This document shows, piece by piece, positions 1 to 5,928 of a stretch of DNA of 39,516 nt. How positions within the stretch are numbered: position 1 is the stretch's first letter; each line of letters starts with the position of its first letter. The DNA comes from Hyphomicrobiaceae bacterium (lineage in GTDB: Bacteria > Pseudomonadota > Alphaproteobacteria > Rhizobiales > Ancalomicrobiaceae), in the NCBI GenBank assembly GCA_016793065.1, contig JAEULV010000067.1, positions 1 through 39,516 of the forward strand, written 5' to 3'. The position numbers and the translations under genes were made by a program. The notes beneath the pieces were generated by a model that did not search any database, had not been told where the DNA came from, and was given only the letters and a program-made list of their open reading frames with translations.

Positions 1-314
1 TCGGCACGGTCAACAATGGCGACATGATCCGCATGCAGGGTCTCACCAAGGAATTCACCGCCAAGGACCCCGACATCACCGTCGACTGGGTCACGCTTGA
101 GGAAAACGTCCTGCGCCAGAAAGTGACCACCGACATCGCCACCAAGGGCGGTCAGTTCGGCATCCTCACCATTGCCACCTAAGAATTTCCGATCTTGGCC
201 AAGAAGGTCTGGCTCGTCGGCCTCGATAATCTTGGCGCCGACTTCGATGTGAAAGACCTGCTGCCGGCGCTCCGCTCCGGCCTGTCGATCGAGGGCAAGC
301 TCTGCGCCGCGCCG
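1..314 (+). pseudogene. Polyol ABC transporter substrate-binding protein, N-terminal remnant
   Basis: This is a decayed piece of a sugar-alcohol (sorbitol/mannitol type, SmoE-like) periplasmic binding protein whose start lies before the window. The reading frame beginning at base 3 gives residues such as NNGDMIRMQGLTKEF, DITVDWVTLEENVLRQ and TTDIATKGGQF, which are characteristic of this family. An in-frame TAA at 180-182 sits where the family has Tyr in a GTYE-like motif. The same frame then continues recognisably ([33 protein letters not shown]) until about base 314. There the homology stops and permease-like sequence begins in another frame. Most of the protein (roughly its last two thirds) is therefore deleted. 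The presence of an in-frame stop, substitutions at conserved sites and a deletion joint makes loss of function nearly certain. The family assignment is from memory of homologous sequences. Confidence 0.85.
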
Positions 315-399
315 CCTCGCCGTCGCTCCCATCCTCGTCATCGGTTGGCTGAGCCAGCGCCAACTCGTGCGCGGCCTCACCTTCGGCGCGGTCAAGTGA
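315..399 (+). pseudogene. Polyol ABC transporter permease, C-terminal remnant
   Basis: A frame different from the preceding fragment reads [16 protein letters not shown] followed by [11 protein letters not shown] and a TGA at 397-399. This is the typical last transmembrane segment and tail of the second permease (MalG/SmoG-like) of polyol ABC transporters. Only about 28 residues remain of a protein that is normally about 275-300 residues long. The first permease expected between the binding protein and this gene is missing completely. A single deletion from the middle of the binding-protein gene to the 3' end of the second permease gene would explain both losses. The fragment keeps its expected place 15 bases before the ATPase remnant, so operon order is preserved. 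Confidence 0.75.
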
Positions 400-413
400 A
401 CGGAACCCCGACC

Positions 414-884
414 ATGGGCAAGATCAGACTTGAAGGCCTCTCCAACTATTTCGGCACGCACGCGGTCATTCCCGGCGTCGATCTCGACATCGCCGATGGC
501 GAGTTCGTCGTCTTCGGCGGCCCCTCCTGCTGCGGCAAGTCGACGCTTCCGCGCCTCATCGCCGGGCTGGAGGACGTCGCCGGCGGCCGCATCATCATCG
601 CCGGCACCAATGTCGCCGCCCGCCACGGCTGCGCCACCATCGGCATCCGTCCCGAGCACATCCGCACTGCCCGCGACGGCGAGGGTTGGCCCGGCACCGC
701 CGCCGTCGCCGTCGCCGAGCACCTCGGTTCCGACACGTTCCTCTACGTCGATGCCGGGGAGGCCGGACAGGTCACCGCCCGCGTTGCCGGCGAACTCAAC
801 TTCCACGCCGGCGACCGGATCATCCTCGCCCTCAACTTCGCCCGGCTGCATCGCTTTGATGCCGACGGAACGGCCATCCACTGA
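414..884 (+). pseudogene. Polyol ABC transporter ATP-binding protein, internally deleted
   Basis: The ATG at 414 opens [14 protein letters not shown], a typical start of a MalK/SmoK-type ATPase. The Walker A region reads [10 protein letters not shown] instead of the usual GPSGCGKST, so a conserved Gly is replaced by Cys. Around residue 72-75 the protein jumps from the start of the nucleotide-binding domain (AGTNVAA) directly to the C-terminal regulatory TOBE-like part ([11 protein letters not shown]). The Q-loop, LSGGQ signature, Walker B and H-loop are all absent. Total length is 156 residues against about 350-370 for intact relatives. The ORF remains open to TGA 882-884, which overlaps the next ATG by one base, as in an original coupled operon. 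It cannot hydrolyse ATP. Confidence 0.85.
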
Positions 885-1042
885 TGAAACTCGCCGGCAA
901 GGTTGCCTTTATCACCGGCGGCGGTCGCGCCATCGACCTTGCTTGCGTCGAAGCCCTCGCCGAGGCCGGCGCCAAGGTGGTGATCGCCGACTTCGCCGCC
1001 GGCATCGCCGAGACCGGCCGCGACGAGCTGCGCGCCGGGGGG
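884..1042 (+). pseudogene. Short-chain dehydrogenase, N-terminal remnant
   Basis: The first 53 codons read [18 protein letters not shown], then [14 protein letters not shown]: the start of a Rossmann-fold short-chain dehydrogenase (polyol dehydrogenases of SmoS type usually sit here in such operons). The cofactor motif TGxxxGIG is damaged to TGGGRAID, with two glycines lost. The catalytic Ser-Tyr-Lys region is absent because the sequence joins FGGY-kinase sequence near base 1042 in the same frame. About 200 residues are missing. The exact parent subfamily cannot be decided from so short a piece. Confidence 0.7.
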
Positions 1043-1608
1043 ATCAGCGGCCGGCTCGCCTGCATCTTCGGAACCTCCGCCTGCATCATGGCGACCTCGC
1101 CCGATCCGCTGTTCGCCGCCGGCGTTTGGGGACCGCACTATTCCGCGCTCACGCCCGGCGTCTGGCTGAACGAGGGCGGCCAATCCGCCATCGGTGCCGC
1201 CATCGATCATCTGGTGCGCATGCATCGCGCCTAAGCCAATGCGGAAGCCGAGCCCCGCTCCGCCGGGCTCGATGTGCTCGGCTTCATCGAACGCCGCATC
1301 ATGAACCGGCATGCCACCCGTCCGATGCCGCCATGCCCGCCCGCAGCGTCCATGTCCTGCCGGACGTCCTCGGCAACCGCTCGCCCTTCGCCGATCCCGA
1401 TATCCGCGCCGTGTTTTCCGGCCTCCGCCTCGGCGCCGATCTCGACAGCCTCGAGCGGATCTATGTCGCCGGCCTGTGCGGCCTCGGCTACGGCGCCACC
1501 GAAGTGGTGGGGGCGTTGCGCCATGCCGGCAATGCCTGCGAACTGCTGGTGGGCAGCGGCGGGGCTGCCCGCTCGCCGCTGGTGCGCCAGATCATGGCCG
1601 CGCTGTAG
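1043..1608 (+). pseudogene. FGGY-family carbohydrate kinase, broken C-terminal half
   Basis: From about base 1043 the frame of the preceding dehydrogenase fragment reads [32 protein letters not shown] and [10 protein letters not shown], which match the middle of FGGY pentulose/polyol kinases (ribulokinase-like). An in-frame TAA at 1232-1234 interrupts it, and the same frame then continues with SAGLDVLGFIERRI. After about base 1330 the homology moves to another frame: VHVLPDVLGNRSPFADPDIR, GLCGLGYGATEVV and LLVGSGGAARSPLVRQIMA, ending at TAG 1606-1608. The gene therefore carries an N-terminal deletion, one premature stop and at least one frame change. An xylulokinase-like kinase is a normal last gene of polyol operons, which fits the order of the other remnants. 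Confidence 0.8.
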
Positions 1609-1640
1609 CGCCGCACCCGCCCGCCCTTCGGAACCGCCCG

Positions 1641-2519
1641 TCAGAACTGCCGGCTCAGCCGCGCCGTGATCAGCGGCACTGGCAGCGCCTTGACGTCGCG
1701 CACTTCCGCCAGCAGCGGCACCTCGATGTCGGCCGAACCGCCCCAGCCGTCCTGGCTGAAGCCGATGCCCGCCAGCGCCGACACCTGGCCCTGCCGGGTG
1801 CCGACCGCCGCGGTTTCGGCCCGGTAGGCATAGGCCTTCGCGACGAGGCCGAGGCGCATGAAGGTCGCGGTCACCGGCAGGCTCGGCAGGCCCGGGATGT
1901 CCTGACGGGCGATCGCGCCGCCGCCGAGCTGCACCACCGCGAAAGCCGCCGCGCCCATGCTGACCTCGGCATTGCCGATCCGGGCGAACGGCGTCACCGT
2001 CGCGCCGTAGCACCAGCCGTCGCAGCCATCGGCCGACCACTCGAAATCCCGCCGCAACACGGCGCTGACCAATGGCTTAAGGCCGCTTGAGGCCGCCGAG
2101 GTCCGCGTGCCGGTGCCAACGGTCATCTGGTGAAAGGCCGAGACCAGGCTTTGCGCCGATTCCAGCACCGCGCCATTGGTCGCGCCGATCTCGGCATAGA
2201 TCGACCAATCCTTGAACTCGCGCCCGATCAGGATTGATGCCCGACCGGTGTCGAACTGCCGGCCCTGCCGGTCCTTCTGCGGTGTGTCGATCGCGGCGGA
2301 ATACCCGAAGGCCCAGTCGTAATCCCGGAAGACCCCGGACGTCCGCTTGTGGTCGCCCCGATCGTCGGTATCGCCGACGGAAACCAGGGCGTCGATCGTC
2401 GAGCGCAGCACGAAGCTGGACGCCTGAGCCGGCGCGGACGCAAGGCCTGAAAACGCGAGCCCCAATGCGAGCGCCAACACGGTTGACGGTCCCGCCGATA
2501 GCCCCGAACGCGCACACAT
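1641..2519 (-). CDS. Putative secreted outer-membrane beta-barrel protein
   Basis: This encodes about 292 residues from an ATG at 2519; a GTG at 2543 would add eight residues. The N-terminus has a clear signal peptide: positive residues, a hydrophobic stretch (TVLALALGLAFSGLA) and an AQASS-like cleavage area. The rest is rich in alternating hydrophobic and polar residues and Gly/Tyr, and the last residues are ARLSRQF. A terminal Phe is typical of barrels recognised by the BAM complex. Two close Cys residues (DGCDGWCYG) could form a disulfide. I recognise no specific family, and no enzyme motif is visible. It lies tail-to-tail with the ruined polyol operon and divergent from the EF-hand gene. 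Protein class is inferred from the signal peptide, composition and C-terminus. Confidence 0.6.
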   Translation of the reverse strand: MCARSGLSAGPSTVLALALGLAFSGLASAPAQASSFVLRSTIDALVSVGDTDDRGDHKRTSGVFRDYDWAFGYSAAIDTPQKDRQGRQFDTGRASILIGREFKDWSIYAEIGATNGAVLESAQSLVSAFHQMTVGTGTRTSAASSGLKPLVSAVLRRDFEWSADGCDGWCYGATVTPFARIGNAEVSMGAAAFAVVQLGGGAIARQDIPGLPSLPVTATFMRLGLVAKAYAYRAETAAVGTRQGQVSALAGIGFSQDGWGGSADIEVPLLAEVRDVKALPVPLITARLSRQF

Positions 2520-3047
2520 ACTCGAACCCCGAACAACGCTCACTCACGGGCTCGACAATGCATCGGTAACCTTAATGATTGCTGAATGTTTCTCGCTCAA
2601 TACAGCAATTCGTAATTATTCAAGTGCTTGCGGACTGTCGCATAGTTTAATGAAACATACTCTCACGTAGTTGAACCCACGATGAATCAAACAAAAAGCA
2701 CCGAATTCGGCCAGTTGTCGCGGTGCTGCCGTCGCTGCGTGTCCTGGCTTTCATCGTTGCCCCCGATGCATGCCAACGAGCGGGGAGGGGGCTCCCGCAG
2801 CGCTGAACCGGTCGCCGCCCCGGCGCGTCGGCGGAACCTGTCGCGCCGATGGACGCCGCATTACCGCGAATTCATTTGTTATATTTCAGATAGAGCTTAT
2901 ATTCAAACCGTAGACGGAAGACAGGATCGGCCGGAACAACGGCAACAACGTCCCCGGTTGTTCGCTCCCTGCGGTGATGCAGGGCAAGTCGAACGCCAGC
3001 TTCGATCCGCCCGGATCAAGTTTCGTCTCCGTTATTTGGAGGTTACT
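2520..3047. other. Intergenic region, AT-rich in part
   Basis: This gap of about 530 bases separates two divergent genes. Its first 180 bases (about 2540-2720) are clearly richer in A and T than the surroundings and contain runs such as GTAATTATTC. An open frame runs through 2682-3047 into the EF-hand gene, but its codon content is unlike a protein (clusters of Arg, Cys and Pro), so I treat it as noncoding. Apart from the promoter candidate given separately I see no repeat or RNA gene. Confidence 0.5.
2876..2903 (+). promoter_or_regulatory. Candidate sigma70 promoter for the EF-hand gene
   Basis: TTGTTA (2876-2881) and TATATT (2898-2903) are separated by 16 bases in an AT-rich pocket of an otherwise GC-rich region. 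The match is 4 of 6 and 5 of 6 to the -35 and -10 consensus. It would give a leader of about 135 bases before the ATG at 3048. No experimental start is known. Confidence 0.4.
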
Positions 3048-3533
3048 ATGACCCTGCGCAAAATCATCATTGCGACGCTTGTCGCCACCACCACGCTTGC
3101 CGCCGTCGGCACCGCCTTGGCTCAGGGCCCCGGTTGGGGTCAGGGACGTGGGCAGGGCCTCGGCAACCCCGACGCCCCGTGGCAGCAACGCCTTGCCGCC
3201 ATCGACGAAAACAGCGACGGCGCCATCTCGGCCGCCGAGATGAAGACCAATGCCGAGAACGTCTTCGCCGCCATGGACGCCGACAGCGACGGCGCCCTGA
3301 CCAAGGACGAGTTCATGGCGGTGCGGATGGGGCCGCAGACCGGCCAGAACCCGGCCCGCATGAACCAAATGCAGCAGCAGAAGGCCGCGCGCTTCGCCCC
3401 GATGGACGCCAACCGTGACGGCAAGGTCGACAAGGCCGAATTCGTCGCCAATGCCGAGGCCCGCTTCAAGGCGGCCGACGCCAACCGCGATGGCATGCTG
3501 AAGGCCCGCGAGTTCCGGGCCCACGCCTTCTGA
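3048..3533 (+). CDS. Secreted EF-hand calcium-binding protein
   Basis: This is a 161-residue protein. The ATG at 3048 was chosen because GGAGG (3038-3042) precedes it and a signal peptide follows at once (MTLRKIIIATLVATTTLA, cleavage near ALAQ). A Gly/Gln-rich linker leads to four EF-hand type loops. The calcium-binding Asp/Asn pattern is visible in DENSDGAIS, DADSDGALT, DANRDGKVD and DANRDGMLK, each followed by a helix with acidic residues. It probably binds Ca2+ in the periplasm as a buffer or sensor, but no enzymatic domain is present. Such small EF-hand proteins are common in Alphaproteobacteria and their targets are mostly unknown. The gene stands alone, with a promoter candidate upstream and a strong hairpin downstream. 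Confidence 0.85.
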   Translation: MTLRKIIIATLVATTTLAAVGTALAQGPGWGQGRGQGLGNPDAPWQQRLAAIDENSDGAISAAEMKTNAENVFAAMDADSDGALTKDEFMAVRMGPQTGQNPARMNQMQQQKAARFAPMDANRDGKVDKAEFVANAEARFKAADANRDGMLKAREFRAHAF

Positions 3534-3579
3534 CCACGGCAAGCCTCACCGTGGCGGGATCGGGCCATGAGCGGCCCGA

Positions 3580-3614
3580 GGCCTGACGCGAAGTCGGCGG
3601 CTCCGCGTCAGGCC
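3580..3614 (+). terminator. Hairpin after the EF-hand gene
   Basis: An 11-bp perfect inverted repeat (GGCCTGACGCG at 3580-3590 and its complement at 3604-3614) encloses a 13-base loop, 46 bases after the stop codon. A smaller 6-bp hairpin lies just before it (3561-3578). No T-run follows, so it may act as a terminator of GC-rich type or as an mRNA-stabilising end. Confidence 0.5.
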
Positions 3615-3727
3615 AACCTTTCCGGCCCATGCCCTTTGCGACCCTTCGCGCCGACGCTTGCCCGTTTCCACCGAACGGCGAGCGTCGGCGTTTTGCTGGA
3701 ACATCCGTGCCGTTTGTCGAATTCGAT

Positions 3728-3741
3728 GAAACGGACATTTC
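3728..3741. promoter_or_regulatory. Candidate operator of the RpiR-type regulator
   Basis: The palindrome GAAACGGACATTTC has the form GAAA-N6-TTTC and lies 110 bases before the chosen start of the regulator gene. RpiR-family inositol regulators of rhizobia are reported to bind GGAA-N6-TTCC-like sites. This suggests autoregulation, but a single short match could be chance. Confidence 0.3.
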
Positions 3742-3850
3742 GTTTTGTCGACGCTCCCGCGCCGCGATGCTAAGCTCGCCGCCAGTTGGCATGGCCGGCT
3801 TGTCCGAGGAACCCGGGCAGGCCCGCTCGAACCGGAGTTGGAAGGCGCCC

Positions 3851-4696
3851 ATGGCGGAAGCGGATGGCACACGGCGCCCGGTCATCGTCGATTTCGACGG
3901 GCTGAAGGCGCACCTGCTCGCCCATCACGATGCCTTGCCCAAGCGCCTGAAGCAGGTCGCCCGCTTCGCGCTCGAACAGCCTGACGATGTGGCCTTCGGC
4001 ACCGTCGCCGGCATCGCCGAACAGGTCGGGGTGCAGCCGTCCACCATCGTCCGCTTTGCCCAGGCCCTCGGCTTTCCCGGCTTCTCGCCGTTGCAGGAAC
4101 TGTTTCGCGCCCACGTCAAGACGGCATGGCCGGACTATCGCGATCGGGTCGCCGCCCTGGTCGATACCGGTGGCCAGCCGGTCTCGGGGCCGATGAGCCT
4201 GTTCGACGGCTTTGCCCAGTCGTCGACGCGGTCGGTGGAACGGCTTCGCGCCGATCTGTCGGCCGAAACGCTGGAGCGGGCGGTGGCGGTGCTGGCGGCT
4301 GCCGGGACGATCTATCTCGTTGGCGTCCGCCGCGCCTTTCCGGTCGTCGCCTATCTCGCCTATGCCTTCGGCAAGCTCGGCGTCCGCGCCGCGATGGTCG
4401 ATCACGTCGCCCAGCTCGGCCCCGAACAGATCGCCGCCGCCGGCCCGGGCGACGCGGTCATCGCCGTGTCGTTCGCCCCCTATGCCAACGCCACCGTCGA
4501 ACTGGCGCGGACGGCGGTTGCCGCCGGCGTGCCGGTGGTGGCGATTACCGACACCGCCTTCAGCCCGCTCGCCGCTGGTGCAACGGTCCGCCTCGAGGTG
4601 GTCGAGGCCGATTTCGCCGCCTTCCGCTCGCTCGCCGCGACCTTCGCGCTGGCGATGACCCTGGCCGTCGCCGTCGCCGAGCGCCGCGCCGCCTGA
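3851..4696 (+). CDS. iolR: MurR/RpiR-family transcriptional regulator, probable inositol catabolism regulator
   Basis: This is a 281-residue regulator. Residues about 10-90 form the RpiR-type helix-turn-helix domain (LPKRLKQVARFALEQP, GTVAGIAEQVGVQPSTIVRF, AQALGFPGFSPLQELF). Residues about 125-260 form a SIS sugar-phosphate-isomerase-like domain (AAGTIYLVGVRRAFPV, AVIAVSFAPYANATVELA, VPVVAITDT), which in this family senses a phosphorylated sugar or polyol. The ATG at 3851 puts the start just before the first helix; in-frame ATGs at 3767 and 3791 are possible. The gene converges with inositol dehydrogenase (30-base gap) and lies next to iolC-E. Control of the iol genes, with a phosphorylated intermediate made by IolC as effector, is therefore the likely role. 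This is inference from position and family. The symbol follows rhizobial usage for RpiR-type IolR; it is not the DeoR-type IolR of Bacillus. Confidence 0.8.
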   Translation: MAEADGTRRPVIVDFDGLKAHLLAHHDALPKRLKQVARFALEQPDDVAFGTVAGIAEQVGVQPSTIVRFAQALGFPGFSPLQELFRAHVKTAWPDYRDRVAALVDTGGQPVSGPMSLFDGFAQSSTRSVERLRADLSAETLERAVAVLAAAGTIYLVGVRRAFPVVAYLAYAFGKLGVRAAMVDHVAQLGPEQIAAAGPGDAVIAVSFAPYANATVELARTAVAAGVPVVAITDTAFSPLAAGATVRLEVVEADFAAFRSLAATFALAMTLAVAVAERRAA

Positions 4697-4726
4697 TCGC
4701 GCCGGCCCGTGCGCCGCATTTGCCGC

Positions 4727-5713
4727 TCAGAGCCTGACTGGCAATCCCGTCATGGCCGACCGCGTCGCCGCGTCGGCGAGAATCAGCGCCTTCAGCCCAT
4801 CCTCGCCGCTCGGCCCGGCCGGCCGGCCGGTTTCGATCGTCCGGATGAACGCGTCGATTTCGGCCCGGTAGGCCTCCGCATAGCGCTCCAGGAAGAACGG
4901 CAGCGCCGGATCGGTGGCAAACCCGGTCGCGGTCCCCAGTTCCACCGTGGTCGACGTCCGGTTGCCCGCCCGCAGGCCGCCGCTGGCGCCGTGGACCTCG
5001 ATGCGCTGATCGTAGCCATAGGTCGCCCGCCGCGAATTGGCGATATGGGCGATCCGCCCCGCCGCCGTCTTCAGCACCACCACCGCCGTGTCGACATCGC
5101 CGGCGGCGCCGATGCCCGGATCGACCAGGCACGAGGCGCTGGCGAATACCTCCACCGGCTCCTCGCCGAGCAGGAACCGCGCCATGTCCAGATCGTGGAT
5201 CATCATGTCGCGGAACAGCCCGCCCGAACGCGCCGCATAGGACGGCGGCGGCGGCGACGGGTCCTTGGAAATGATCGTCACCAGTTCGACCGCGCCGATC
5301 TCGCCGGCCCGCACCCGCCGCTCGACGCTGGCAAAGCTCGGATCGAAGCGCCGGTTGAAGCCGATCATCAGCGGCGGCGACTGTCCGGCGATCCGTGTGA
5401 GGCACGTCCGCACCCGCTCAGCCGAGAGGTCCACCGGCTTTTCGCAGAAAACCGCCTTTCCCGCCGCGATGCCGGCCTCGATCAGGTCGGCATGGGTATC
5501 GGTCGGCGTGCAGATCAGGATCGCCTCGACATCGTCTGCCGCGAGGATCGCCTCGACCGAACGCGTCTGCGCCCCGTTCGCGGCGGCAACCGCCGCCGCC
5601 GCATCGGCATCGATGTCGAAAACCGCGACCAGCCGTCCGCGCGGATGCGCCGCCGCGTTGCCCGCATGGATGCGGCCGATGCGTCCGGCGCCGAGCACTG
5701 CGAAACCAACCAT
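4727..5713 (-). CDS. iolG: Inositol 2-dehydrogenase (Gfo/Idh/MocA family)
   Basis: The 328-residue protein oxidises myo-inositol to 2-keto-myo-inositol (scyllo-inosose) with NAD+, the first step of inositol catabolism in the cytoplasm. The N-terminal Rossmann motif is VGFAVLGAGRIGRIHAGN. The family catalytic signature EKPVDLS lies near residue 97, and the substrate-binding HDLDMARFLL motif (Asp and His of the active site) near residues 172-180. Length is normal (about 330). The start at 5713 is preceded by AAAGG and GGGAGG, and it begins directly at the beta-strand of the Rossmann fold. The gene is divergent from iolC; the 215-base gap holds candidate operator and promoter sites. A stretch PSPPPPSYAARSGG is also seen in relatives. 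A close alternative would be scyllo-inositol dehydrogenase. Confidence 0.88.
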   Translation of the reverse strand: MVGFAVLGAGRIGRIHAGNAAAHPRGRLVAVFDIDADAAAAVAAANGAQTRSVEAILAADDVEAILICTPTDTHADLIEAGIAAGKAVFCEKPVDLSAERVRTCLTRIAGQSPPLMIGFNRRFDPSFASVERRVRAGEIGAVELVTIISKDPSPPPPSYAARSGGLFRDMMIHDLDMARFLLGEEPVEVFASASCLVDPGIGAAGDVDTAVVVLKTAAGRIAHIANSRRATYGYDQRIEVHGASGGLRAGNRTSTTVELGTATGFATDPALPFFLERYAEAYRAEIDAFIRTIETGRPAGPSGEDGLKALILADAATRSAMTGLPVRL

Positions 5714-5734
5714 GACCTTTGCGCCTCCCAAAAC

Positions 5735-5748
5735 GGAACAAGAATTCT
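5735..5748. promoter_or_regulatory. Candidate IolR operator between iolG and iolC
   Basis: GGAACAAGAATTCT fits GGAA-N6-TTCY and includes the perfect palindrome AGAATTCT. It lies 22 bases upstream of the iolG start and just before the -35-like TTGACT for iolC, a position suited to repress both genes. The match to the rhizobial GGAA-N6-TTCC motif is from memory and lacks one base. Confidence 0.35.
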
Positions 5749-5751
5749 GAT

Positions 5752-5780
5752 TTGACTTGAGAATAGAATTGACGTTTCAT
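5752..5780 (+). promoter_or_regulatory. Candidate promoter of iolCDEB
   Basis: TTGACT (5752-5757, 5 of 6 to the -35 consensus) is followed after 17 bases by TTTCAT (5775-5780, 4 of 6 to the -10). This is the most AT-rich spot of the divergent gap. The implied leader to the iolC start is about 140 bases. Confidence 0.4.
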
Positions 5781-5928
5781 CCGACGCAAGCCCAAACCGA
5801 CAACCAACCGCGCCGCCGCGTCATTTTGCGTCGGCGCCCTTGTCGAAACGGACCACCGGTCGGCACCCCGTGTGCCGGCGGGCGGCGCGGCAAACGGGCG
5901 TCGAGGAAACCGGAAGGGGCGAAGACCG

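Noticed and set aside
195-884. Open frame of 229 codons joining binding-protein and ATPase sequence
   Set aside because: Homology shows a deletion chimera: its first part is the tail of a broken binding-protein gene, the middle is permease sequence read out of frame, and the rest is an internally deleted ATPase.
430-1608. Long open frame of 392 codons
   Set aside because: Only its last 90 codons resemble a protein (FGGY kinase C-terminus); the rest is out-of-frame reading of ATPase and dehydrogenase remnants, rich in Ser/Pro/Arg.
2682-3047. N-terminal extension of the EF-hand protein
   Set aside because: It would hide the clear signal peptide beginning at 3048, and its composition is not protein-like; a good ribosome-binding site precedes 3048.
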